Below, piece after piece: positions 44,170 to 53,252 of a stretch of DNA of 64,000 nt. Every line of letters begins with the position of its first letter. Position 1 is the stretch's first letter. Both the position numbers and the translations under genes were made by a program. This DNA comes from Lachnospiraceae bacterium (GTDB lineage Bacteria > Bacillota > Clostridia > Lachnospirales > Lachnospiraceae), in assembly GCA_910574715.1 (NCBI GenBank), contig CAJTCH010000011.1:1-64000 (forward strand), in the 5' to 3' direction. The notes below the pieces were generated by a model that ran no database searches, was not told where the DNA came from, and was given only the letters and a program-made list of their open reading frames with translations.

Positions 44170-45117
44170 ATGAGAATCCAACATAACATTACTGCATTGA
44201 ATGCACACAGGAACTTGACGAACAACAATTCTTCCGTAGGCAAGAGCTTAGAGAAGTTATCATCCGGTTACAGGATCAACCGTGCCGGCGATGACGCTGC
44301 AGGATTGGCTATTTCTGAGAAGATGCGTGCGCAGATCACAGGTCTTGCTACCGCTCAGAAGAATGCTAACGATGGTATCTCTCTGGTACAGACTGCAGAG
44401 GGTGCTCTGACAGAGGTTCACTCTATGCTGAACCGTATGGTTGAGCTGGCTACACAGTCCGCCAACGGAACATACTCTACTGCGAACCGTCAGGAGATGC
44501 AGAAGGAGATCAAGCGTCTGAACGAAGAGATCGACAGAATCAGTAACACGGCTAACTTCAACGGAACGAAGTTATTTACATCACCTACAGCAAAAAGTGA
44601 TGTTGCTGCCAATAAGACGAATGTTGCAACGACAAAGATTACGCTTCATGTAGGTGACTCTCATGAAACTGCGAACCAGTTGAAGGTTACATTCCAGTCT
44701 ATGAGCAGTAAAACCCTTGGACTTCATAGTACAGCAGCAGACTTTACGAAGACATTGGGTACAGGTACTTTTACGTCTATGAGTTCTAAAGGAGCACAGG
44801 CAGTAACTGTTGCTAACATCGATCTGACAAATGCTAACAGTGCAAGACATGCGATTTCCGTAGCGCAGGCAGCGATCGACATGGTATCCTCCATGAGATC
44901 TGACTTCGGTGCTATGCAGAACCGTCTGGATCATACGATCAACAACTTAAGTGTTCAGGAAGAGAACATCACAGCTGCTGAGTCCCGTATCCGTGACGTA
45001 GACATGGCTAAGGAGATGATGGCTTACACGAAGAATAACATTCTTGTACAGTCCGCTCAGGCTATGCTCGCTCAGGCTAATCAGGTACCGCAGGGAGTTC
45101 TTCAGTTACTTCAGTAA
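44170..45117 (+). CDS. Flagellin D
   Basis: 315 aa, intact ends. Variable segment 1: SPTAKSDVAANKTNVATTK; segment 2: STAADFTKTLGTGTFTSMSSKG. No cysteine. ATG 44170 after AGGAGGAAAG. Same strand as flagellin C, separated from it by the 671-aa glycosyltransferase. Its terminator is shared with the converging AAA/PD-(D/E)XK gene. Confidence 0.96.
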   Translation: MRIQHNITALNAHRNLTNNNSSVGKSLEKLSSGYRINRAGDDAAGLAISEKMRAQITGLATAQKNANDGISLVQTAEGALTEVHSMLNRMVELATQSANGTYSTANRQEMQKEIKRLNEEIDRISNTANFNGTKLFTSPTAKSDVAANKTNVATTKITLHVGDSHETANQLKVTFQSMSSKTLGLHSTAADFTKTLGTGTFTSMSSKGAQAVTVANIDLTNANSARHAISVAQAAIDMVSSMRSDFGAMQNRLDHTINNLSVQEENITAAESRIRDVDMAKEMMAYTKNNILVQSAQAMLAQANQVPQGVLQLLQ

Positions 45118-45136
45118 TTAATTGTATTTTCATATT

Positions 45137-45163
45137 AAAAAACCTGCCGTTGGCAGGTTTTTT
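45137..45163. terminator. Bidirectional terminator, flagellin D / AAA copy 2
   Basis: A perfect 12-bp stem (45137-45148 with 45152-45163, loop GTT) with A6 on one foot and T6 on the other. A near copy lies at 49584-49610. Confidence 0.85.
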
Positions 45164-45168
45164 AGATG

Positions 45169-46749
45169 TTATAATTCTTTTCTCCACTTTTCAATCGTAC
45201 ATTCATGCTTTTTGTCTTCTGTATTATAATTAACTCCAATTAATAAAATATCACCGGAATAATCTTTGATCCAGTCAGTATACTCTTTATTTTTGATCTG
45301 AGCAATAGCACCTTCGGCAGACTTATCCCATTTTAACTCAATTATCATTGCTGGATAATCAGCATTTCTCTTCGGTAAATATACGACATCTGCAAATCCT
45401 TTTCCAGACGGCAATTCCATGATGGGATTCATATAATATATTTTTGCACTGTAATATGCCATCAGTATCACACAGGTAAGTGAATTTTCATTATTGTACT
45501 TTAGCATGGATGTAGTTTCCTGATGAATTTTAGCAATACCGCCCGCAACGGCTGTATTGTCCATCATCCAAGTCTTCTTAAGCAAATCTTCAGAATTCTC
45601 AATAGCTCGAACAAGTCCCTCCCATCCACCAACTTTTATTACTCTCATAAATTCCTGAGCAACTTCCTGGTTAGGAATAGAGACTTCTTGTGATTCTTTA
45701 TCATAGGTCAGATATCCAAGATGTACAAGAAGTGTAAGTACATCATCCTTAATCTGAAATGTGGTCATATCATTTTGGAATGTGGAGGGATCGATTATAC
45801 AGCGTCCGTTACTCAACATTTCAATAATTGATTCTTTGAGTCCGTCAAAATTCATGTCAATATAGATCTTCAATGCTTCGTAGGTTTCGGTACCGGTCCA
45901 GTAGCTTTGGAATTCTTTCCAGGTTAACACGTCGGAGACAGATTTTGGATTATAGATATGGAGTTCGCCTAATTGATATCCATCATACCATTCTTTTACT
46001 TTTGCAAAATCCAGTTCATGTTCTACACATTGTTTTTGAACTTCTTCTTCTGTAAATCCAAAATATTTCCCCAGATTTTTCGGAGAAATCATAGAATATT
46101 CATCAAAAATATTAATAGCAGAATGGTCGCCGTACTTTTTAATTGGAAGAATTCCTGTCATATATGCCATATCTACATAATGCTGTCCTTTGAAAAGACC
46201 TCGCAGAAAATCTAAATATTCTTTCTGAAAATCTTTTTGATTCTTTGCTAGCCGGAAAACGCAATCCCATTCATCGATTATGAAAATAAATCCAGAATTT
46301 GTTTGATTAAATATTTTATTTAAAACCGTCTTAAGACGGCTGTTAATATCAAAACCTTGACATTCAGGAAATACTTCCATTAGTTCTTCTATAACTGAAT
46401 ACTCTATCTCTTTGATGAATATATCAAGATCACGTTCTGATTCTAAGAACTGCTGTATATCAAGATGAATTACATTATGGTGATTCAAATGAGTAAGAAA
46501 AGACGCATCTTTCTCGGCTTTCTTCCCAGAAAATAGCTTCGCAGAATCACATCCTTTACTATAATATGCAACAAGCATCTCTGTTGCCATAGATTTACCG
46601 AAACGACGGGGACGGCTGACACATATATTTTTTTGCGTAGTATTTAAAATACTATTTGTATATAGAATTAATTCACTTTTATCTATATAGATTCTGGAAT
46701 TTACAGCTTCTTGGAATGCAATATTTCCTGAATTAACATAAGTTCCCAT
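45169..46749 (-). CDS. AAA-ATPase-like / PD-(D/E)XK nuclease-domain protein, copy 2
   Basis: 526 aa, very similar to copy 1 (30141-31730) from the first residues (MGTYVNSGNIAFQEAVNS) to the nuclease core (GKGFADVVYLP ... MIIELKWDKSAEGAIAQI). Walker A RPRRFGKS and Walker B FIIDEWD intact. ATG 46749, GAGGTG upstream. Pieces of a further copy in the same orientation are found at 49612-49700. Function unknown. Confidence 0.87.
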   Translation of the reverse strand: MGTYVNSGNIAFQEAVNSRIYIDKSELILYTNSILNTTQKNICVSRPRRFGKSMATEMLVAYYSKGCDSAKLFSGKKAEKDASFLTHLNHHNVIHLDIQQFLESERDLDIFIKEIEYSVIEELMEVFPECQGFDINSRLKTVLNKIFNQTNSGFIFIIDEWDCVFRLAKNQKDFQKEYLDFLRGLFKGQHYVDMAYMTGILPIKKYGDHSAINIFDEYSMISPKNLGKYFGFTEEEVQKQCVEHELDFAKVKEWYDGYQLGELHIYNPKSVSDVLTWKEFQSYWTGTETYEALKIYIDMNFDGLKESIIEMLSNGRCIIDPSTFQNDMTTFQIKDDVLTLLVHLGYLTYDKESQEVSIPNQEVAQEFMRVIKVGGWEGLVRAIENSEDLLKKTWMMDNTAVAGGIAKIHQETTSMLKYNNENSLTCVILMAYYSAKIYYMNPIMELPSGKGFADVVYLPKRNADYPAMIIELKWDKSAEGAIAQIKNKEYTDWIKDYSGDILLIGVNYNTEDKKHECTIEKWRKEL

Positions 46750-46914
46750 AGATTAACACCTCATTTATGCTATCTTTGTTGATTAAGGTTCTTCCATAAT
46801 ACCCCAAATATCAGCAAATGTTAGGATATTTATCTTGTTTAAAATGATTCTAACATTATTTCCTTGGAAATACAATCTGGAAATTTCTCAGAGATTTGAA
46901 GATGCTATTCCTTT

Positions 46915-46949
46915 ACGTGTACTTTAACGGACAGTTCGCCGGCAGGTCT
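46915..46949 (+). repeat. 35-bp repeat upstream of decaying flagellin E
   Basis: Identical over 35 bp to 52071-52105, upstream of flagellin F. It sits where the other flagellin genes have a sigma-28 promoter. The remaining 46750-46914 shows no gene or clear motif. Confidence 0.85.
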
Positions 46950-46970
46950 TAAAGGTTGCTTATAATTATG

Positions 46971-47010
46971 CGGGGAAACGGTATTCCCTGACTTTTTTCA
47001 AGGAAAGAAT
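46971..47010 (+). promoter_or_regulatory. Degenerate leader of flagellin E
   Basis: The stem GGGAA/TTCCC (46973-46977 with 46984-46988) is kept, but the loop reads ACGGTA, so its GGA is lost. The AAGGAGGA Shine-Dalgarno is shortened to AAGGA. No sigma-28 boxes precede it. Confidence 0.75.
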
Positions 47011-47624
47011 ATGGGAATCCAACATAATATTACTGCATTGAATGCACACAGGAATTTGACGAACAACAACTCTTCTGTAGGTAAGAGTCTTGAAAAGTTA
47101 TCATCTGGTTACAGAATTAACCGTGCCGGTGATGACGCTGCCGGGTTAGCGATTTCTGAAAAGATGCGTGCACAGATTACAGGTCATGATACAGCGCAGA
47201 AGAACGCAAATGACGGTATCTCTCTTGTAGAGACCGCTGAGGGCGCTCTAACAGAGGTTCACTCCATGCTGAATCGTATGGTTGAGTTATCTACACAGGA
47301 AGCCAACGGAACATACTCTACAACAAACCGTCAGGAAATGCAGAAAGAAATTATGCGTTTGAATGAGGAAATTGATAGAATTAGTCAGACCGTTCTTCCA
47401 TGAGTTCCGACTTCGGTGCTATGCAGAACCGTCTGGATCACACGATCAACAACTTAAGTGTTCAGGAAGAGAACATCACGGCTGCTGAGTCCCTTATCCG
47501 TGACGTAGACATGGCTAAGGAGATGATGGCTTACACCAAGAATAACATTCTTGTACCGTCCGCTCAGGCTATGCTTGCTCAGGCGAATCAGGTACCGCAG
47601 GGAGTTCTTCAGTTACTTCAGTAA
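47011..47624 (+). pseudogene. Flagellin E, internally deleted pseudogene
   Basis: The N-terminal ~128 codons of a flagellin run to ISQT, then a deletion of about 330 bp (relative to flagellin F) joins them out of frame to the MVSSMRSDFG region, giving a stop at 47401-47403. The C-terminal 74 codons continue intact in another frame to 47624. Several otherwise invariant residues are changed: Arg2 to Gly, LATAQ to HDTAQ, SRIRDVD to SLIRDVD, LVQSAQ to LVPSAQ. Ribosome site and leader are also damaged. Not expected to make filament protein; could serve as a donor for gene conversion. Confidence 0.93.
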
Positions 47625-47646
47625 TTCATTGAATTTTCATATGGGG

Positions 47647-47677
47647 AAAGGCTTCTTTTTCGGAAGGAGCCTTTTTT
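47647..47677 (+). terminator. Terminator of flagellin E (with wobble pairs)
   Basis: Same hairpin family as flagellin C and F, with two G-U-type changes, followed by T. The 47678-47854 stretch beyond it shows no gene. Confidence 0.65.
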
Positions 47678-47854
47678 GGTACTTTCAATGACTCCATGAT
47701 TTTTAATACAATAAAGACAGTGTATGTCGGGCGGAACGTCTCCCCTCATCATTCGTTCCTATATGACTTTGCAGGAAGTATTTGATATGTCGTGTTATTT
47801 ATGCTAAGATGGGAATATCAGAAAACGTCGGTATCCTGAAAGGAGTGTAAAAGC

Positions 47855-49585
47855 ATGACAACAAAAATGAAACTGCCTATCGGAATCGAATTTTTCAAAG
47901 ACATGAGAACCAACGGTTTTTATTATGTGGATAAGACAGGTTTTATTCGTCAACTTTTAGATTCTTACGGAAGTGTAAACCTGTTTACAAGACCGCGTCG
48001 TTTCGGCAAGAGCCTGAATATGGATATGCTCAAAACCTTTTTTGAAATCGGTACAGACAGCAGGCTTTTTGATGGACTGGAAATTGCAAAAGACACAGCC
48101 AAATGTACACAATATATGGGGAAATACCCCGTTATATCCATTAGTTTGAAAGATGTTGAAGGTGAAGATTATGAGATGGCTTATGATAATTTGGGCATCA
48201 TAATCAGCGAGGAAGCAGACAGATTTGATTTCCTGCTTGACAGTTCCCGGTTAAATCAAATAGAAAAATCAAAGTTCATTCGCTTAATGAGGGGAGATTT
48301 TGAAAAACCTGCGTATCTTCATAATAGTTTGCGGCTTCTGACACGATTGCTTTTTAAGCATTATGGAACCCGGGCGATTGTACTAATTGATGAATATGAT
48401 GTCCCATTAGATAAAGCATATCAATATGGATATTATCCTCAGATGGTACAGCTCATACGTTCTGTGTTCAGTCAAGTTCTCAAAACAAACAACAGTTTAT
48501 ATTTCGCCGTCATTACAGGATGTCTCAGGATTGCGAAGGAAAGTATTTTTACGGGACTCAATAATTTTAAAGTAAGAACTATCTCGGATATACTTTATGC
48601 CGAATATTTTGGCTTTACAGATAATGAAGTTCAAAAAATGCTATGCTACTATGGCTTAGAAGAAAAATATGATCAAATGAAAGAATGGTACGATGGTTAT
48701 CATTTTGGAAATGTAGATGTATATTGTCCATGGGATATTTTAAATCAATGTGATAAATTTCTTGAATCAAAAGATGCACTAATGGAATCACACTGGGAAA
48801 ACAGCAGTAGTAATATCATTATCCAGAATATTCTTGAAACAGCATCAAATACGACAAGGGACCAGATTGAAGCGCTGATTTCAGGTGAATATGTAGAAAA
48901 ATCTTTAGTACCAGAATTAACATATACAGATCTTAATAGTGGAGACGCTGAGATTCGGCAGACATATCTATGGAGTGTTCTATTTGCAACCGGCTATTTA
49001 ACTACTATTGATCGATTAGAAAATGGTTATTACAAATTAGCAATTCCTAACCAGGAGATTTTGGGAATTTATGAAAAAAAGATTCTTTCGTGGTTTAAAA
49101 TCAAAATTACTGGCAATACAACAAAATGGCAGGAGTTCTGTATTGCTATAAAGTCCGGAAATGCAGAAACAACACAAGCATTGCTCAATGAATTTATGTC
49201 TGATTCAATCAGTATTCGGGATACTTATGTAAAAAAAGCGATGAAGGAGAATTTTTATCACGGAATGTTACTTGGTCTTCTAAAAGCAGAAGAAAACTGG
49301 ATTGTGAAATCTAATGCAGAATCAGGTATAGGATATACAGATATTCTGATTGAGATTCCGCAAGAAAAAACAGGCTGTATTATTGAGATGAAATATACAG
49401 AAGACGGACATTTTGATGTGGCTTGCGCAGAAGCAATGAAACAAATTGATACTAATGACTATACAGAGTTTTTACGTAAGAATGGAATACAGACGATTCA
49501 CAAATATGGAATTGCTTGTTATAAAAAAAATTGCAAAATAATATATCGAAAAGAGTTCCAGAATTTATTGAATTTTCATACCTAA
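47855..49585 (+). CDS. AAA-ATPase-like / PD-(D/E)XK protein, divergent subfamily
   Basis: 576 aa. Same two-domain plan as its neighbours but a different subfamily. It opens LPIGIEFFKDMRTNGFYYVDKT, with Walker A RPRRFGKSLNMDML, Walker B VLIDEYDVPLD and a C-terminal GYTDILIEIPQEKTGCIIEMKY nuclease core (D...ExK). This subfamily is the common 'AAA-ATPase/DUF1703' of Bacteroidetes and Clostridia. ATG 47855 follows GAAAGGAG. Function unknown. Confidence 0.87.
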   Translation: MTTKMKLPIGIEFFKDMRTNGFYYVDKTGFIRQLLDSYGSVNLFTRPRRFGKSLNMDMLKTFFEIGTDSRLFDGLEIAKDTAKCTQYMGKYPVISISLKDVEGEDYEMAYDNLGIIISEEADRFDFLLDSSRLNQIEKSKFIRLMRGDFEKPAYLHNSLRLLTRLLFKHYGTRAIVLIDEYDVPLDKAYQYGYYPQMVQLIRSVFSQVLKTNNSLYFAVITGCLRIAKESIFTGLNNFKVRTISDILYAEYFGFTDNEVQKMLCYYGLEEKYDQMKEWYDGYHFGNVDVYCPWDILNQCDKFLESKDALMESHWENSSSNIIIQNILETASNTTRDQIEALISGEYVEKSLVPELTYTDLNSGDAEIRQTYLWSVLFATGYLTTIDRLENGYYKLAIPNQEILGIYEKKILSWFKIKITGNTTKWQEFCIAIKSGNAETTQALLNEFMSDSISIRDTYVKKAMKENFYHGMLLGLLKAEENWIVKSNAESGIGYTDILIEIPQEKTGCIIEMKYTEDGHFDVACAEAMKQIDTNDYTEFLRKNGIQTIHKYGIACYKKNCKIIYRKEFQNLLNFHT

Positions 49586-49610
49586 AAGACCTGCCAATGG
49601 CAGGTTTTTT
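49584..49610. terminator. Terminator hairpin, near copy of 45137-45163
   Basis: Stem ACCTGCC/GGCAGGT with loop AAT and T6, A run on the other foot. It lies at the junction between the AAA gene stop and the minus-strand AAA remnant. Confidence 0.78.
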
Positions 49611-49611
49611 A

Positions 49612-49700
49612 GCTCCCAACCGTCAACTTTTATTACTCTCATAATTTCCCTATATTTTCTGGAGAAATCATAGAATATTCATCAAAAACATTGAAATCTT
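49612..49700 (-). pseudogene. Remnant of another AAA/PD-(D/E)XK gene
   Basis: Two pieces match copy 2. 49612-49650 resembles 45619-45656, and 49651-49696 resembles 46067-46112, in the same order and orientation but with the ~430 bp between them missing. A terminator of the same type precedes it as at copy 2. Clearly a decayed copy. Confidence 0.75.
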
Positions 49701-49829
49701 TTCGGTACCCCTCAAGATTTTACAGGAAAGTATTTGATATGCAGCCAAATGGCAGGCGTGGCGACAGTCAGAAACTGCCCAAATGCTTCACTTACAGTTG
49801 TGGTGTATCCTCTCTTTTAGATAAGGTAT

Positions 49830-50300
49830 GAAAACTCCCGCGGGTCAATCTCCTGATGGTCAGCGGGCACACAAGCCGCCTTCCTTTATTCTTCAGGGCT
49901 GTGCCCGGGAGTATCCACGATGTCAGCACGATGGATGAAAGCCTTGAAAAGCTCGACCTCGTTGACGCGAAACGGCTGCATATGGTCATGGATAAATGTT
50001 TATTTTAACAGTATCAGAGCCGCGCTGGATGAGAAAAAGTTCAGCCACCGTATTCGGATGGAATATGAGGAGTTCTGCTCAGGGCGTATGGTAAAAGAGC
50101 ATCAGAAAGATTATGAAAGATTTTTTACTGTCAAAGAGACTCCTAAGCGGGGCAGGAGGGTTGAATACAATCAGGAAGTGATAGATGAGATGAAATCTCT
50201 ACGGGTGGTTTCTGTTGAAGGGAAATGTAAGCAGATTTACACAACGACAACAGCCTTTCAAAAAGAAATTATTGAACTCTTTGGGCTTAACATCGGCTGA
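49830..50300 (+). pseudogene. Decayed IS4/IS1634-type transposase
   Basis: The frame at 49830-50006 gives LPRVNLLMVSGHTSRLPLF ... VPGSIHDVSTM ... HMVMDKCLF, matching the central RNase H-like part of IS4/IS1634-type transposases, and ends in TAA at 50007-50009. The coding sense continues in another frame (RAALDEKKF ... YEEFCSGRMVKEHQKDYERFFTVKETPKRGRRVEYNQE) to 50300. Frameshifted and lacking both ends. No inverted repeats could be assigned. 49701-49829 contains nothing else recognisable. Confidence 0.65.
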
Positions 50301-50427
50301 CATATGTATAATTGATACGGGATTTTAGGATTCAATTAATGGTTTTCTTGTTTTCTGTACAAAATAATGATAAGATTAATCATAGTTGGTAAGATAAAAA
50401 GGAATCAATACAGGAAGGAAAATCCGA

Positions 50428-52008
50428 ATGGGAACTTATGTTAATCCAAATAACAGTGCCTTTCAAGTTGCATTAAATTCAGAGATTTATATTGACAAGA
50501 CGGAACTTTTGAGTTATACCAACAAAGTGCTTGGTTCAAAAGAAGGACTTATCTGCAATAGCCGTCCCCGCCGTTTTGGAAAATCAATTACTGCAGATAT
50601 GCTTGTGGCATATTACAGCAAGGGATGTGATTCAAAAAAGATGTTTGAAGACTGTATAATCAGTAAAAAAGACAGTTTTCAACAACATTTGAATAAATAT
50701 AATGTGATACGTATCGACGTACAATGGTGCTATACTACGGCAAGATTAGCTGAGACGACGGTTTCATATATCGAAGAAAATGTTCTTAAAGAATTAGAAG
50801 AATTTTTCCCTAATATTATACCTGATAATATAAAATCTTTACCGGATGCGCTTGCCATAATTAATAAAGTAACCGGTCAAAAATTTATTATTATTATCGA
50901 CGAATGGGATAGTTTAATCCGTGATGAAGCAGAAAATATAAAAGTGCAAGATGAATATATCAACCTGCTTCGAGGGCTCTTCAAGGGCTCTGCACCTACA
51001 GAATTCCTTTATCTGGCGTATTTAACTGGAATTCTTCCGATTAAAAAGATCAAAACGCAGTCTGCATTAAACAATTTTGATGAATTTACTATGTTGGATA
51101 CAGATTTATTGGCACAATATGTAGGATTTACAGAAAATGAAGTCAGAGATTTATGCCAAAAGTACAACAGAAATATCGACGAGGTGGAACGTTGGTATGA
51201 CGGTTATCGGCTAAATGGAGAGCATATATATAACCCGAAAGCAGTTGTCAGTGTTATGTTACGTGGAAATTTTAAAAGCTATTGGTCCATGACAGGCACT
51301 TATGAGTCCATCATTCCACTAATTGAAATGGATTTTGACGGGCTTAAGAAAGATATTATCAGGATGCTATCCGGTGAGGCTGTAGAGATTGATGTGAGTT
51401 CATATCAAAATGATATGGTAACCTTCAAAGATAAAGATGACGTATTAACAGTACTGATCCATCTGGGATACCTTGCTTACAACGAAAAAAAATGTACAGT
51501 GTTTATCCCCAATGAAGAAATCCGTAGTGAGTTTGTCAAAATAACAAAACGCAGAAGGTGGAATGAGCTAATTGAACTGCAGCTGAAATCAGAGGAACTC
51601 TTGTGTGCAACTCTTGACCTGGATTCAGATACCGTTGCTGAAATTATTGAAGATATCCATGCAAACTATGTCTCTGTTATACAATATAACAATGAAAATT
51701 CTCTGAGTAGTGTTTTGAGTATTGCCTATCTTAGCGCTATGGCATATTATTTTAAGCCTATCAGAGAATTCCCAACAGGGAAGGGATTTGCCGATCTCGT
51801 ATTTCTGCCAAAAAAAGAATATCCTGATTATCCGGCATTATTAATAGAGCTTAAATGGAATAAATCTGCCAATACAGCAATAAAACAAATCAAAGAGAAA
51901 AAATATATAAAAGCATTGGAAAGTTATAGTGGAAGTATTCTTCTTGTTGGATTGAATTATGACAAAAAGGAAAAAGAGCATCAGTGTATCATAGAGAAAT
52001 ATTCATGA
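50428..52008 (+). CDS. AAA-ATPase-like / PD-(D/E)XK nuclease-domain protein, copy 3
   Basis: 526 aa, same subfamily as copies 1 and 2 but more divergent. MGTYVNPNNSAFQVALNS start, Walker A RPRRFGKS, Walker B FIIIIDEWDSL, C-terminal GKGFADLVFLP ... LLIELKWNKSANTAI nuclease core. Plus strand, between the transposase remnant and flagellin F. ATG 50428 follows AGGAAGG. Function unknown. Confidence 0.87.
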   Translation: MGTYVNPNNSAFQVALNSEIYIDKTELLSYTNKVLGSKEGLICNSRPRRFGKSITADMLVAYYSKGCDSKKMFEDCIISKKDSFQQHLNKYNVIRIDVQWCYTTARLAETTVSYIEENVLKELEEFFPNIIPDNIKSLPDALAIINKVTGQKFIIIIDEWDSLIRDEAENIKVQDEYINLLRGLFKGSAPTEFLYLAYLTGILPIKKIKTQSALNNFDEFTMLDTDLLAQYVGFTENEVRDLCQKYNRNIDEVERWYDGYRLNGEHIYNPKAVVSVMLRGNFKSYWSMTGTYESIIPLIEMDFDGLKKDIIRMLSGEAVEIDVSSYQNDMVTFKDKDDVLTVLIHLGYLAYNEKKCTVFIPNEEIRSEFVKITKRRRWNELIELQLKSEELLCATLDLDSDTVAEIIEDIHANYVSVIQYNNENSLSSVLSIAYLSAMAYYFKPIREFPTGKGFADLVFLPKKEYPDYPALLIELKWNKSANTAIKQIKEKKYIKALESYSGSILLVGLNYDKKEKEHQCIIEKYS

Positions 52009-52070
52009 TAAAGAAAAACCGCAATGCAAAGTGTACGTCAATACGGAAACCCGTCCAGACTAATCCGTGA

Positions 52071-52105
52071 ACGTGTACTTTAACGGACAGTTCGCCGGCA
52101 GGTCT
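52071..52105 (+). repeat. 35-bp repeat upstream of flagellin F
   Basis: Second copy of 46915-46949. No sigma-28 boxes with the right spacing are found between it and the leader hairpin. Confidence 0.85.
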
Positions 52106-52162
52106 AAAGGAGTATGTTTGTTCGATTTTCTGAAACCTTCTTTTATACACAATTTGTTTATA

Positions 52163-52211
52163 ATTATGCGGGGAAATGGAATTCCCTGACTATTTTCAAG
52201 GAGGAAAGAAT
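52163..52211 (+). promoter_or_regulatory. Flagellin F leader hairpin and Shine-Dalgarno
   Basis: Stem GGGAA/TTCCC (52171-52175 with 52182-52186), loop ATGGAA with GGA kept, SD AAGGAGGA kept. A sigma-28 promoter is not evident; a TATAAT-like box at 52159-52164 lacks a convincing -35. Confidence 0.65.
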
Positions 52212-53252
52212 ATGAGAATCCAACATAATATTACTGCATTGAATGCACACAGGAATTTGACGAACAACAACTCTTCTGTAGGTAAGAGTCTTGAAAAGTT
52301 ATCATCCGGTTACAGAATTAACCGTGCTGGTGATGACGCTGCCGGGTTAGCGATTTCTGAAAAGATGCGTGCACAGATCACAGGTCTTGCTACCGCTCAG
52401 AAGAATGCGAACGATGGTATCTCTCTTGTACAGACAGCTGAGGGTGCTCTGACAGAAGTTCACTCCATGCTGAATCGTATGGTTGAGCTGGCTACACAGT
52501 CTGCGAATGGGACTTATTCAACTGCTAACCGTCAGGAGATGCAGAAGGAAATCATGCGTTTGAATGAGGAAATTGACAGAATTAGTCAGACCGCTAACTT
52601 TAACGGAACGAAGCTGTTCACAGCAGATGGAGCTACTTACTCTAGCTCTGGCACTTCTAGTACAGTTGCGACGAAGAAAATTACTCTTCATGTAGGTGAC
52701 TCTCATGAAACCGCGAATCAATTGAGAGTAACATTCCAGGCAATGAGTAGTAAAACACTTGGACTTCACTCAACAGATTCTAAATTTGTTAAAACATTAG
52801 GTACGGGATCTTTTACAACTATTAATGGTACAAAAGAAAAGGCTGTAACTATTGCGAATATTGATTTGACGGAAGCTAACAGTGCACGGCATGCTATCTC
52901 CGTAGCACAGCAGGCCATCGACATGGTATCTTCCATGCGTTCCGACTTCGGTGCTATGCAGAACCGTCTGGATCACACCATCAACAACTTAAGTGTTCAG
53001 GAAGAGAACATCACAGCTGCTGAGTCCCGTATCCGTGATGTAGACATGGCTAAGGAGATGATGGCTTACACCAAGAATAACATTTCATTGAATTTTCATA
53101 TGGGAAAAGGCTTCTTTTCACAAAGAAGCCTTTTCCTTATGGACAGTTCATTAAAATCATGTTATGAGATATGCCTCACAATCTCCTGTTTCATTTCCAG
53201 AACCTCAGGATCGTCCGGCATGAGTGCCAGAAGCTGCTCCGTCATACTGTAA
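52212..53252 (+). pseudogene. Flagellin F, C-terminally truncated
   Basis: Normal flagellin for ~290 codons, including both variable segments (TADGATYSSSGTSSTVATKK and DSKFVKTLGTGSFTTINGTKEK). At AYTKNNI a deletion of about 76 bp relative to its siblings removes the last 24 codons (LVQSAQAMLAQANQVPQGVLQLLQ in two pieces) plus the stop, and fuses the frame to the 3' untranslated region. The frame then runs through the terminator and antisense into the next gene to 53252. Loss of the C-terminal D0 helix should prevent polymerisation. Otherwise well conserved, so the deletion is probably recent. Confidence 0.9.
53105..53134 (+). terminator. Terminator of flagellin F
   Basis: Perfect 13-bp stem (53105-53117 with 53122-53134) with A and T feet; lies inside the read-through frame of the damaged flagellin. 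Confidence 0.82.

Noticed and set aside
52109..52135. Possible sigma-28 promoter before flagellin F
   Set aside because: A CGAT preceded by TAAA exists, but the spacing is three bases short of that in the four intact copies and the box lacks the final AA.
35780..53134. Flagellin terminators as a CRISPR-like array or REP family
   Set aside because: The repeated hairpins occur singly after flagellin genes and have T runs; they are ordinary terminators copied with the genes.
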